The position numbers and the translations under genes are program-made. A stretch of 64,000 bases of DNA from Arthrobacter sp. CAN_C5 (GTDB lineage: Bacteria > Actinomycetota > Actinomycetes > Actinomycetales > Micrococcaceae): contig NZ_JAGGMZ010000001.1 in NCBI RefSeq assembly GCF_017875735.1, positions 1,550,001 through 1,614,000 of the forward strand. The letters are read 5' to 3'. This document shows positions 44,589-53,623 of the stretch, one piece after another (the first letter of the stretch is position 1; the number at the start of each line of letters is the position of its first letter). A model generated the notes under the pieces. It was not told the origin of the DNA. It made no database searches and worked only from the letters and a program-made list of their open reading frames with translations.

Positions 44589-47350
44589 AGTTTGCCGATC
44601 TTTCCGCCGGCCAGCACCCCGGCTGCCCACCGTGCCACGGCAGTCCGGTCAATCTTGGCGTTGTGCCGGATGTCCGTGGGCAGCGCGGGAACCACCAGCA
44701 CGGCGGACAGCTCAGCGCCAGCGGCGCGGGCGGCACTGCGTGCCTCGGACGCCAGCGATGCGGGTGCTAGCCCCGGTTTTGCCGTCGCCGGGATGGTCTC
44801 GACCACCGCGACCACCGCCTGGGTGCCAGCCGGTCCCACGCCAACTACCGCTGCGAGCCCGACGACGTCCACCGCCTCAAGAGCCTGCTCCACCCCTACC
44901 GGGGTAAGAACACCAGCGGCCGGGGTGATCAGGTGGGGAAGCCGTCCCTCGACCCAGAGCCGCCCGTCGCCGTCGAAATGTCCGATATCCCCGGTGCGGT
45001 GCCAGCCACCGGTCCGCGAGCTCTCGCTCTGGGTGAGCCACAGTCGGTGGTAGCGGTCCTTCACATGGGGAGCATCGATGAGGATTTCCCCGGTCACCCC
45101 AGCCTCGGTGGTGGGTTCGCCGTCGGCGGTCCCCGCCTGGCTGAGTTCACTGACGGCGATCCGTGCTCCCGCGACGGCCCGGCCCACGCAGACGCCGTTC
45201 CCAGCGCCCACCACGTTCCCGGCAGCAGCGTCGGCTTCGGCCGAAAGGATCAACCCGAGGTCGACGTCGGTGACGGGCAACGCTTCGGTCATCCCGTAGG
45301 GCGTGTGGAGAGACGCCGCAGGAAGAATGCCCAGCAGCTCGGACAGCAGCCGCGACGGCACGGGGGCGCCAGCCGAAAGGAGCAGCAAAACCCCTGCCAG
45401 GGCTTGTCTGCCGGCATCGGTCAGTTCTTCCTGGGTGGCCAGGATGTTCCGGAGCGCTGCGGGGGACGCGAACACGGTGGTCGCGTCGATGGCCGCAACG
45501 GCGTCGGCGAGGGCCGACGCTGAAAGGGTCCTGGGTCTGGTGACGTCCATGTCGGGGGTGATCGACGTCGTGCCGAGGGCCGGGCCCAGCAGGGCGAACG
45601 GTGCGAAACCCGCCACCAGGCCGTCGCCGGGGCGAATGCCGAAGGTCTCGGAGACAGTGTCCCGCATCGCTGCGAGCCGGCGGTGGGTGTACACGACTCC
45701 CTTGGCGGGGCCGGTGGAACCGGAGGTGAACAGGATAGCGGCGTCGGCATCGGGATCGAGTACATCAGGATCGAGCACGTGAGCTGATCCGGTGTCACCG
45801 GTTCCAGTGTCACCGGTTGCAGGGTGAGGGGTTCCAGCATCGTCGGGCGCGGCGGTCGTCGTGCCCTCGCGGAGCTCCGCGAGTGAATACTCCACCCCAA
45901 GGAGTTTCCGCTTGGCGGTGGGAAGCGTGGCAACACTGATGCGGCGGCCGGGCCAACCGAACAGCTTTGCTGCGGTGAGCGCCAGGTCGATACCGATCAG
46001 GAAGTCCGGAACCGTCCCGCGAACCGCCTTGCTGAGACCCTTACGGCCCAGCCCGGCGTCGGCAACGATGATCACGGCGCCGATCCGCAGACAGGCGTAG
46101 AGAAGCACCGTGAGCTCCACCCCGGGTGGCACCATCAGGCTCACCCGGCTGCCGCGGTGCAGGCCGATCCGCCGCAGCGCGTCGGCGAGCGAACTGACGT
46201 CGTGTTCCAGCCCACGCCAGGACAGGGACCGGCCGATCCGGCCATCCTCGCCCATGTCGGCGACAGCCAGCTGGTCGGCGTCAGGACCCTGTGCGCGCCG
46301 GGTCAGTTCGTGCTCCAGCGGGGTGAACGACGCGGTCGCGGCGGTTGTTGGGTCGTCGTTTGTTGGGTCATTCTCTGCGGGGTTGTCGCCTGCTGGGGCA
46401 TTCTCTCCAGGGCGCTGAGGAGAAGGTGCCACAGCGGTGCGAGCCAGGGCGTCGTCGAGCCAGTGGAAGAGGGGACCGGCAATGTTCCGGTCTTCGCCGA
46501 CGAGGTGGCTGGCACCCTCGAACCGGTGAATATCGGCCTGGGGGAGCCGTGCCGCAAGATCGTTGAGGTAAGTGTCCGAGAAGATGGGATCCTCGGGTCC
46601 CCACAGCATCAGCGCGGGCACATTGAGGGTGCGGATGCCCTCGGCGATGCTCCGGAGCGCCGGATAGCTGGGATGTGATGGTCCGGCGGGAATGTCGGCC
46701 ACAAAGTCTGCAATACCCTGGCGCCGGGCGCCACCGCGGTACGGCAGGAGGAACGCCTTCCGCACCTCCTTCGGCAGCGCGGGCCGGGCCAGCGCGTGGG
46801 TGACATCCAGGAACGCCGACGTGTCCTTCGTCCCCCACCGGTGCACCAGCGGGTGGAGCGCCAGACGCAGGGGAGCGGGAATAGCACGCTTGGGGTCCTG
46901 GTGGATTGCCGTGTTGGTGAGCACGACGGCGTCGACGAGGTCCCTGCGCTGGTGCGCGAAGCCGAGGCTGACAACGCCGCCCCAGTCGTGGCCGACGGTG
47001 ATGATCGGCCCGTTCAGATTCATGGCTCCGACGAAATCGTTGAGGTCCTGGACCCGGTCCGCGAGCCGTCGGAACCGGCCGGTGCGTTCAGAGAGTCCCA
47101 TGTTCAGCTGGTCGACGGCGATCACCCGCCAGCCGTGCTCAACCCCTGCGGAAAGCACGCTCCGCCACAGGTAGGACCAGGTGGGGTTGCCGTGCACGCA
47201 CAGCAGGATTCCGCGGGCAGGCTCAGTGAGCTGCGCCCCATTATCGAGGTAATGCCAGCTGTTGGTGGTTCCCTCGGGATCTACTGCCGCATGGGAGGGG
47301 ACGTCTCGGTAGTGCGGCCACGAGGGGTCGACACCGGGAAGTGCTACCAC
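44585..47350 (-). CDS. oleBC: OleBC fusion: beta-lactone decarboxylase-type hydrolase plus beta-lactone synthetase
   Basis: 921 residues. The N-terminal ~300 form an OleB alpha/beta hydrolase (LLCVHGNPTWSYLW, nucleophile Asp in GHDWGG, GASHLVGED) of the haloalkane-dehalogenase type. The C-terminal ~560 form an OleC AMP-binding enzyme (ILFTSGSTGPAKGVVYTHR, TPYGMTEALPV, WHRTGDIGHFD). A linker rich in Asn/Asp/Pro/Thr joins them and is encoded by ~15-bp DNA repeats. OleC makes a beta-lactone from the OleD product and OleB releases CO2 and olefin. OleB-OleC fusions are known from Micrococcus and other actinobacteria. It overlaps oleA by 7 bp. Confidence 0.9.
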   Translation of the reverse strand: MVALPGVDPSWPHYRDVPSHAAVDPEGTTNSWHYLDNGAQLTEPARGILLCVHGNPTWSYLWRSVLSAGVEHGWRVIAVDQLNMGLSERTGRFRRLADRVQDLNDFVGAMNLNGPIITVGHDWGGVVSLGFAHQRRDLVDAVVLTNTAIHQDPKRAIPAPLRLALHPLVHRWGTKDTSAFLDVTHALARPALPKEVRKAFLLPYRGGARRQGIADFVADIPAGPSHPSYPALRSIAEGIRTLNVPALMLWGPEDPIFSDTYLNDLAARLPQADIHRFEGASHLVGEDRNIAGPLFHWLDDALARTAVAPSPQRPGENAPAGDNPAENDPTNDDPTTAATASFTPLEHELTRRAQGPDADQLAVADMGEDGRIGRSLSWRGLEHDVSSLADALRRIGLHRGSRVSLMVPPGVELTVLLYACLRIGAVIIVADAGLGRKGLSKAVRGTVPDFLIGIDLALTAAKLFGWPGRRISVATLPTAKRKLLGVEYSLAELREGTTTAAPDDAGTPHPATGDTGTGDTGSAHVLDPDVLDPDADAAILFTSGSTGPAKGVVYTHRRLAAMRDTVSETFGIRPGDGLVAGFAPFALLGPALGTTSITPDMDVTRPRTLSASALADAVAAIDATTVFASPAALRNILATQEELTDAGRQALAGVLLLLSAGAPVPSRLLSELLGILPAASLHTPYGMTEALPVTDVDLGLILSAEADAAAGNVVGAGNGVCVGRAVAGARIAVSELSQAGTADGEPTTEAGVTGEILIDAPHVKDRYHRLWLTQSESSRTGGWHRTGDIGHFDGDGRLWVEGRLPHLITPAAGVLTPVGVEQALEAVDVVGLAAVVGVGPAGTQAVVAVVETIPATAKPGLAPASLASEARSAARAAGAELSAVLVVPALPTDIRHNAKIDRTAVARWAAGVLAGGKIGKL

Positions 47351-48366
47351 GCAATCTCCAGCATCGCGGTGTTCAACCCGGAACCGACGCCCATGCAGAG
47401 CACCCGGTCACCGGAGGTGAGGGTCTGGGCCTCGGCGGCCAGGGTCATCGGCAGTGATGCCGGACCCACGTTGCCCCACTTCTGGAAGGTCATGGGCACC
47501 CGGGACGGATCAAGGTCAATCGCCTCGACGATCGCGTTGGTGTGGGTGCTGCTCACCTGGTGGGTGATGTAACGGTCCATCGCGGTCCAGTCCCACTCCT
47601 GCTGCGCCTCATTCCAGGCGTCGACCACCAGCTCAAGGCCGCCGTCGAGCAGTCCCTGTGCATCCGTGTACATGCCGTCGATCCCGCCGACACAGAGTTC
47701 GTGGTGTTCGGTTCCGGCTCGTGCCACGCCGCCCAGGACGCGGTGCGCGCCGGGGTGGGCGTCGGCCGGGCCAAGGACCGCAGCGGCCGCCCCGGATCCG
47801 AGGGTGAGCGTGGCGAACTCCTGAAGGAAGCTGGCCCGGGTAGCCTCGGGCTGGTTCAGGCGGCGCAGAGTGGCTTCCTGGGTGGCCTGGGAATCTTCAC
47901 CGTTGACCACCATGGCGTACTGGATCTGCCCGGCCTCGATCATGTTCGCGGCCAGGGTGATCCCATTGACGAATCCGAGGCACGCATTGGCGACGTCGAA
48001 GTTCATGGCAGAGGAGGGCAAGCCCAGCCCATTATGGATCTTCACCGCAACCGATGGTTCCAGATTGGTTCGTGTGACCGAGGTGTTGATCAGGAGGCCG
48101 ATCTGCGACGCTTCGATGCCCGAGGACGCCAGTGCTTTGGCGCCCGCCTCGATGGCGGCGTCGTCGAACCGGGTGCCGGGAGCCCACCAGCGGCGTTCGG
48201 TGATTCCCGCCACGCGCTGGAGCAAACCGGAGGAAAGCCTCAGACGCTTCAGCGCCGGAGCCAGTACACGGTCGAATTCGTTGGAGGTGACGATGACCGG
48301 AGCCTCAACACTCTCGATGCCCAGGAGCGCGGTGTTGTGGTGTCGGAAGTTGAAATTGCCGGTCAA
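47344..48366 (-). CDS. oleA: OleA thiolase (head-to-head acyl-CoA condensation)
   Basis: 340-residue KAS-III-like thiolase. Catalytic Cys is in FDVANACLGFVNG, His in RYITHQVSSTHTN, and Asn in FQKWGNVGPASLP. The family-typical N-terminus is NTALLGIESVEAPVIVTS. OleA joins two fatty acyl-CoAs to a beta-keto acid, the first step to long-chain olefins. First gene of the minus-strand ole operon, with inverted repeats in its upstream region. Confidence 0.92.
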   Translation of the reverse strand: MTGNFNFRHHNTALLGIESVEAPVIVTSNEFDRVLAPALKRLRLSSGLLQRVAGITERRWWAPGTRFDDAAIEAGAKALASSGIEASQIGLLINTSVTRTNLEPSVAVKIHNGLGLPSSAMNFDVANACLGFVNGITLAANMIEAGQIQYAMVVNGEDSQATQEATLRRLNQPEATRASFLQEFATLTLGSGAAAAVLGPADAHPGAHRVLGGVARAGTEHHELCVGGIDGMYTDAQGLLDGGLELVVDAWNEAQQEWDWTAMDRYITHQVSSTHTNAIVEAIDLDPSRVPMTFQKWGNVGPASLPMTLAAEAQTLTSGDRVLCMGVGSGLNTAMLEIAW

Positions 48367-48441
48367 ATTTCCTGCCTTGTCGACTGTTCAGTGCGCCTCG
48401 ATAACCTGCGCTGGATGGCCCTGAGGGCACTCGGACGCACA

Positions 48442-48519
48442 AACGGATCTAACGATCCGTTATAAAGCCTACTTGCTATAACTTTCCAAGGACCGCATCA
48501 AACGCGAATTACGCGGTCC
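48442..48519. promoter_or_regulatory. two inverted repeats in the oleA-smc divergent region
   Basis: AACGGATC taac GATCCGTT at 48442-48461 and GGACCGC ... GCGGTCC at 48490-48519. Both lie 75-155 bp upstream of oleA on its promoter side and 80-160 bp upstream of smc. The first could be a TetR-type operator by its form; no regulator gene is next to it. Confidence 0.45.
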
Positions 48520-48601
48520 GTGAACCAACACAATGCTGCTGCACAGGCCTGGAACGCAGTAGATTGGGGGAAACCGACATCTTCTGGAGACCCTGAGAAC
48601 T

Positions 48602-51600
48602 GTGCATCTGAAAAGTCTAACCGTGCGCGGCTTCAAATCCTTCGCCTCTGCGACGACGTTCGACTTCGAGCCGGGAGTAACGGCAGTGGTAGGCCCCAAC
48701 GGGTCGGGGAAGTCCAACGTGGTGGATGCCCTCGCCTGGGTGATGGGCGAACAGGGGGCCAAGACCCTCCGCGGCGGCAAGATGGAGGACGTCATCTTCG
48801 CAGGGACGTCCGGACGCCCACCGCTGGGCCGTGCCCAGGTCTCCCTGACCATCGACAACGCCGACGGCGCCCTGCCCATCGAATACGCCGAAGTCACCAT
48901 TTCCCGCACCCTGTTCCGGACCGGCGGTTCCGAGTACGCGATCAACGGCAGCACCTGCCGGCTCCTTGACATCCAGGAATTGCTCTCGGACTCCGGGTTG
49001 GGCCGGGAAATGCATGTGATCGTGGGACAGGGACAACTGGACAAGGTGCTGCACGCCACCCCTGAGGACCGTCGGGGCTTCATCGAGGAAGCCGCCGGAA
49101 TCCTGAAGCATCGGCGACGCCGCGAAAAAACGGTGCGCAAGCTTGATGCAATGCAGGCGAACCTGACCCGGTTGACCGACCTCACCGGTGAAATCCGCCG
49201 CCAGCTGACCCCCCTGGGGAAACAGGCCGACGTCGCCCGTCGCGCCAAGACGGTCCAGTTCGACGTCCGGGATGCCCGAGCTCGGCTCATGGCCGACAAC
49301 CTGGTGCAGCTGGTCAACTCGTTCGAGCAGGAGGTGGCTGACGAGACAGCCCTCAAGGAACGCCGGGCCGACGTCGAGAAGCTCCTGGCCACCGGCCGCT
49401 CCCGGCAGGCGGACCTTGAGCGACTCGCTGCTGAGGCGACACCACGGCTGAACACGGCCAGGGACACCTGGTACCAGCTGGCCAGCACCCGTGAACGGTT
49501 CAGGTCGCTGGGTAGCCTCGCCGATGAACGCACCCGGCTGCTGGGCAGCGGCGCGGAGGACGACGCGTCGCGGACCAGCAGCAGGACCCCAGACGAGTTG
49601 GATCAGCAGGCTGCCCGCGTACGCACCGAGGAAGCCACCCTGCGCGGGGACGTTGCTGACCGGCGGGAAGCCCTCGAGACGGCCGTTGAGCTGCGCGGTG
49701 ACGCCGAGGACGCTGCAGCACTGGAAGATAAACGCCTCACCGGGCTGCTGCGTGCAGCCGCCGACCGGAGAGAGGGCCTGGCCAAGCTCACCGGTCAGGT
49801 GGGAGCGGCCAGGTCGCGGGTGGAATCGGCGGAAGCGGAGCTGGGCAGGCTTCGGGTCTCGGTTGCCGACGTCGACGTGCGACGCACCGCAGCCCAGCAG
49901 GAGTTTGCCGCCCTGGAGGTACAGGTGGCCGGCGCCGAGCAGGGCGAGGAGAACCTCGACGAAACGTATGAGACGGCCAGCGCCGCCCTGGCGACAGTCC
50001 AGGCTGAGCTCGAGGAACTGACCCGGCAGGAACGCGCGGCAGACCGGGAGCGTGAGTCGCTGCAGGCGCGCAGGGAGGCCCTCCAGACCGGACTGCAACG
50101 CCGCGACGGGAGCCAGGTGGTGCTCGACGGAGGCCTGGACGGCGTGCTCGCTGCCGTCACTGAACTGATTACCGTTCGGCAGGGGTACGAGACGGCCATT
50201 GCGGCGGCCCTTGGCCCCGCAGCCGACGCCGTCGCGGTCCGGGACCTGCAGGCAGCCGACAGCGCGTTGCGTCGTGTGATCGACGACGACGCCGGGCAGG
50301 TGGCACTGCTTGTCGCCGGTGGTGCCGAGGCCGGTGGTACTGATGTCGGTAGGGCAGATGGCGGTGGTATTGATGCCGGTGGGACAAATGCCAGCGGCGT
50401 GTCTGCGACGGTGGGGAGTTCCTACGGTGAGCCGGGCGCGAGAGCTCGGGTTTCTGCCGAGGCACTTCCCCCGGGTGCCGTGCCGGCGGCAGACCTGGTC
50501 CGCTGCGACGCCCGGATCGCCGGCGTCGTCGGGACCATGCTGGCCCACAGTGTCGTCGTCGACCTCCTTGATCAGGCATTCGACCTGGTGGAGACGCACC
50601 CACACCTCACCGCGGTGACCCGCGACGGGCATCTCGTGACCGTGGCTTCCGTCCGGGGCGGCTCAGCCGCCGAGCCCGGGGTCCTGGAGATCCAGGCGGC
50701 AGTTGATGAGACCACCGGCCGGCTGGAAGCGGCCGCCAACCGGAGGGAACGGGCACGGTTCGAGATTGTCGCCGCGACAGCGCGGCTCGAGGACGCCCAG
50801 CTGGCTGCCGATACGGCGCTGGAGCAGCTCCACGAATCGGATGCACGGCTGGCGGCAGTGGCCGAGAAGCTGGGACAACTGGGTTCGGTGGTGCGCTCCG
50901 CGGCAGGAGAGACGGAGCGGTTAACCCAGCTCGCTGACGCCGCTGCCGCCAACCTCGCCACCGAACAGGACCGGCTGCACGAGGTCACCGCGCGGCTCGC
51001 GGCTGCCCAGGACGTTCCCGCCGAAACCGAACCGTCGACCGAGCACCGGGACCTGCTCGCCCTGGGCGCCGCCCAGGCACGGCAGGCCGAAATGGACGCC
51101 CGGCTGTCGTTGCGAAGCGCCGAGGAGCAGCTCCGCGCAATCGCCAACCGGGCGGTTTCCCTGGAACGGGCGGCAATCGCCGAACGGCAGGCGCGGGTAC
51201 AGGCCGCCGAACGGGCACGGATCCGCCGGGTCCAGGCCCGCCGTGCCGCAGCCGTAGGGCAGGCATCCCGCAGTGCGCTGGCCTACCTCGACGTATCAGT
51301 GGATCAGGCAGCACGCCACCGTGACGCCGCCGAGGAGTTGCGCGCCCAATGGGATGCCGAACTCGGCGAGGTCAGGACCGGCAACGACCGGCTGCTGGCC
51401 GAGCTCGCGGAGCTGACCGACTCGGTGCACCGCGACGAGTTGGCCCGCGCCCAGCAGCAAGCCCGCATCGAGACGCTCCAGAACCGGTCGATCGATGAGC
51501 TGGGGCTGACCGCTGACCACCTCGTCGCCGAGTACGGCCCGGACATCCCGGTGCCGGTGCCCGCCGCTGCTGCGGACAAGTGGGCAGAGCTTCGCGCCCC

Positions 51601-52297
51601 CGTGGACGACGACGGCAAGCCGGTACCCGTCGGCGTGCCCTTCGTCCGGGAGGAGCAGGAGAAACGGTTGAAGCGCGCCGAGAAGGACCTCGCCTCGCTG
51701 GGCAAGGTCAACCCACTGGCCCTGGAGGAGTTCGCCGCGTTGGAGGAACGCCACCAGTTCCTGAGCACCCAGCTCGAGGACCTCAAGGCGACCCGCAAGG
51801 ATCTGCTGGACATCATCAGGGAAGTGGATGAGCGGGTGGAGCAGGTCTTCACCGCCGCCTACCGGGACACGGCGGTGCAGTTCGAACGGGTGTTTGGACG
51901 GCTGTTCCCTGGTGGGGAAGGACGGCTGGTCCTCACCGACCCGGAGAACATGTTGACCACCGGCATCGAGGTGGAAGCCCGGCCCGCCGGTAAACGGATC
52001 AAGCGCCTGTCCCTGCTTTCAGGGGGCGAGCGCTCGCTGACCGCTGTCGCATTGCTGGTGGCGATCTTCAAGGCGCGGCCGTCGCCGTTCTATGTGATGG
52101 ACGAGGTGGAGGCAGCTCTCGACGACACCAACCTTGGCCGGTTGATCACCCTGTTCGAGGAGCTCCGCGAGTCCAGCCAGCTCATCATCATCACCCACCA
52201 GAAGCGGACCATGGAGGTGGCAGACGCGCTCTACGGCGTGACGATGAGGGGCGACGGCGTCTCCACCGTCATCAGCCAGCGGCTGGTGGAAGCCTAG
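48602..52297 (+). CDS. smc: chromosome segregation protein SMC
   Basis: 1231 residues, with GTG start. N-terminal Walker A VGPNGSGKSNVVDALAWVMG, two long coiled coils, a hinge at about 500-660, C-terminal signature LSGGERSLTAVALLVAIF and Walker B PFYVMDEVEAALDD. The hinge carries an extra Gly/Asp/Ala insert near residues 570-605 encoded by a 30-bp direct repeat (50333-50392) plus flanking degenerate sequence. SMC with ScpAB compacts and separates chromosomes. It ends with a 4-bp convergent overlap with the MFS gene. Confidence 0.96.
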   Translation: MHLKSLTVRGFKSFASATTFDFEPGVTAVVGPNGSGKSNVVDALAWVMGEQGAKTLRGGKMEDVIFAGTSGRPPLGRAQVSLTIDNADGALPIEYAEVTISRTLFRTGGSEYAINGSTCRLLDIQELLSDSGLGREMHVIVGQGQLDKVLHATPEDRRGFIEEAAGILKHRRRREKTVRKLDAMQANLTRLTDLTGEIRRQLTPLGKQADVARRAKTVQFDVRDARARLMADNLVQLVNSFEQEVADETALKERRADVEKLLATGRSRQADLERLAAEATPRLNTARDTWYQLASTRERFRSLGSLADERTRLLGSGAEDDASRTSSRTPDELDQQAARVRTEEATLRGDVADRREALETAVELRGDAEDAAALEDKRLTGLLRAAADRREGLAKLTGQVGAARSRVESAEAELGRLRVSVADVDVRRTAAQQEFAALEVQVAGAEQGEENLDETYETASAALATVQAELEELTRQERAADRERESLQARREALQTGLQRRDGSQVVLDGGLDGVLAAVTELITVRQGYETAIAAALGPAADAVAVRDLQAADSALRRVIDDDAGQVALLVAGGAEAGGTDVGRADGGGIDAGGTNASGVSATVGSSYGEPGARARVSAEALPPGAVPAADLVRCDARIAGVVGTMLAHSVVVDLLDQAFDLVETHPHLTAVTRDGHLVTVASVRGGSAAEPGVLEIQAAVDETTGRLEAAANRRERARFEIVAATARLEDAQLAADTALEQLHESDARLAAVAEKLGQLGSVVRSAAGETERLTQLADAAAANLATEQDRLHEVTARLAAAQDVPAETEPSTEHRDLLALGAAQARQAEMDARLSLRSAEEQLRAIANRAVSLERAAIAERQARVQAAERARIRRVQARRAAAVGQASRSALAYLDVSVDQAARHRDAAEELRAQWDAELGEVRTGNDRLLAELAELTDSVHRDELARAQQQARIETLQNRSIDELGLTADHLVAEYGPDIPVPVPAAAADKWAELRAPVDDDGKPVPVGVPFVREEQEKRLKRAEKDLASLGKVNPLALEEFAALEERHQFLSTQLEDLKATRKDLLDIIREVDERVEQVFTAAYRDTAVQFERVFGRLFPGGEGRLVLTDPENMLTTGIEVEARPAGKRIKRLSLLSGGERSLTAVALLVAIFKARPSPFYVMDEVEAALDDTNLGRLITLFEELRESSQLIIITHQKRTMEVADALYGVTMRGDGVSTVISQRLVEA
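50333..50392. repeat. 30-bp direct repeat inside the SMC hinge
   Basis: Two 30-bp copies, at 50333-50362 and 50363-50392, each starting GGTGGTAyTGATGyCGGT. In frame they code for GGTDVGRADG and GGIDAGGTNA, a flexible insert in the hinge. Confidence 0.85.
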
Positions 52298-53559
52298 GGA
52301 GTTCGTTGGGGAAGCGTTTCGCGGGCGCCCAGCCACACCAGGAACGCAGCGAAGGCCACGGCACCGGTCAGGGCGAAGGCCCATCCGAAGGACAGTGCGT
52401 CCACCAGGAGGCCGGCGATGATTGGGCCAATGATCGCACCGGTGTCCGCGCTCATCTGGAACGCGGCCAGGACCTTTCCGCCGCTGCGCTGGTTCCCGAT
52501 CACGTCGGCCACTGCCGCCTGCTGCGCCGGGTTGAGCAGACCCGCCCCGAGGCCGGCAATTACGGAGACGGTCAGGAAGAGAACCAGATCGGTGGTGAAG
52601 CCAAGGCAGGCCATCGCCAGTCCGTTGACGGCAAGGCCGGTCAGGATCATCGGCTTGCGGCCCAGGCGGTCCGCCAGCCTGCCGGAGAAGGTCAACGCCA
52701 GGGCGGTGCCCGCAGCGAAGAAGGTCAGGGCGATGCCGGCCACTTCCGGCCCCTCACCGAGTACCGCCGCAGCGAACAGGGGAACGAGCGCCATCCTGAC
52801 GCCGAACGAGGACCAGCCGTTGGAGAACCCCGAGGCGAGGGCCGCCCGGTAGGCGGAATCGCCCAGCGCCTCCCTGACCGTCAGCGCCGGAAGGGGGGTG
52901 GCGTTGGCTGCCTTGTCCCGGAGCGAGGAGTCCCGCAGCTGGAAGAAGACCACGGCCGCGGCGATCAACAGCGCACCGGCATAGACCAGGAACGGCACCC
53001 TCAGCCCAAACACGGCCAACAGGCCACCGATCAGCGGGCCGATAATACTGCCCAGCAGGAACGCTGACGCGTAGGACCCGGATACCCGGCCCCGCAGCCC
53101 GGGAGGTGCCAGCCTGACGATCAGCCCCATCGCCGAGACCGTGAACAGGGTGGAGCCGATCCCGCCGAGACCACGGAAAATCAGCAGCTGCCAGTAGTCG
53201 GCCGCGAACGCACACGCCGCCGTCGACAGCGCCACAATGAGCAGACCGGACACGTAGACCGGTCGCTCACCCAGTCGCTCCACTAACTTGCCGCTGGCAG
53301 GAGCGAACACCAGCCGGGTGAACGCGAAAGCGCTGACGATAATCGCCGAAGCGGTGACCCCCAGGTCCAGGCGCGCCACGAGCGGCGGCATATCGAAACT
53401 CTGCGCGAACTGAGGCAGGACCGGCGCCACGAGGCCAAAACCGATGGCAATCACGAAGGCAGCAGCAATCAGCACCCGGATGTCGCGCGGAATTTTGATG
53501 CGCTCGGCGGGTTCGACGGCGGCCGCGCCGGTGGTGGAGGAGCGTCTGAAGCTGAACAT
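52294..53559 (-). CDS. MFS transporter (drug/H+ antiporter type)
   Basis: 421 residues, about twelve membrane helices. The A-type loop motif FAPASGKLVERLGERPVYV (G-x-x-x-ERxGxRP) follows helix 2, and its counterpart LTFSGRLADRLGRKPMILTG is in the second half. Efflux of an unknown substrate is likely. It converges on smc with a 4-bp overlap and is divergent from ftsY. Confidence 0.85.
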   Translation of the reverse strand: MFSFRRSSTTGAAAVEPAERIKIPRDIRVLIAAAFVIAIGFGLVAPVLPQFAQSFDMPPLVARLDLGVTASAIIVSAFAFTRLVFAPASGKLVERLGERPVYVSGLLIVALSTAACAFAADYWQLLIFRGLGGIGSTLFTVSAMGLIVRLAPPGLRGRVSGSYASAFLLGSIIGPLIGGLLAVFGLRVPFLVYAGALLIAAAVVFFQLRDSSLRDKAANATPLPALTVREALGDSAYRAALASGFSNGWSSFGVRMALVPLFAAAVLGEGPEVAGIALTFFAAGTALALTFSGRLADRLGRKPMILTGLAVNGLAMACLGFTTDLVLFLTVSVIAGLGAGLLNPAQQAAVADVIGNQRSGGKVLAAFQMSADTGAIIGPIIAGLLVDALSFGWAFALTGAVAFAAFLVWLGARETLPQRTP

Positions 53560-53623
53560 GATGCGTTTAGTCTTTCACCAGTTTCACCCGGGCAGCGCCA
53601 GACGCGTATGAGAAGCTAGGTCT

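Noticed and set aside
48617-50632. 671-codon open frame antisense to smc
   Set aside because: It mirrors the GC-rich codon pattern of smc, has no family motif and no ribosome-binding site.
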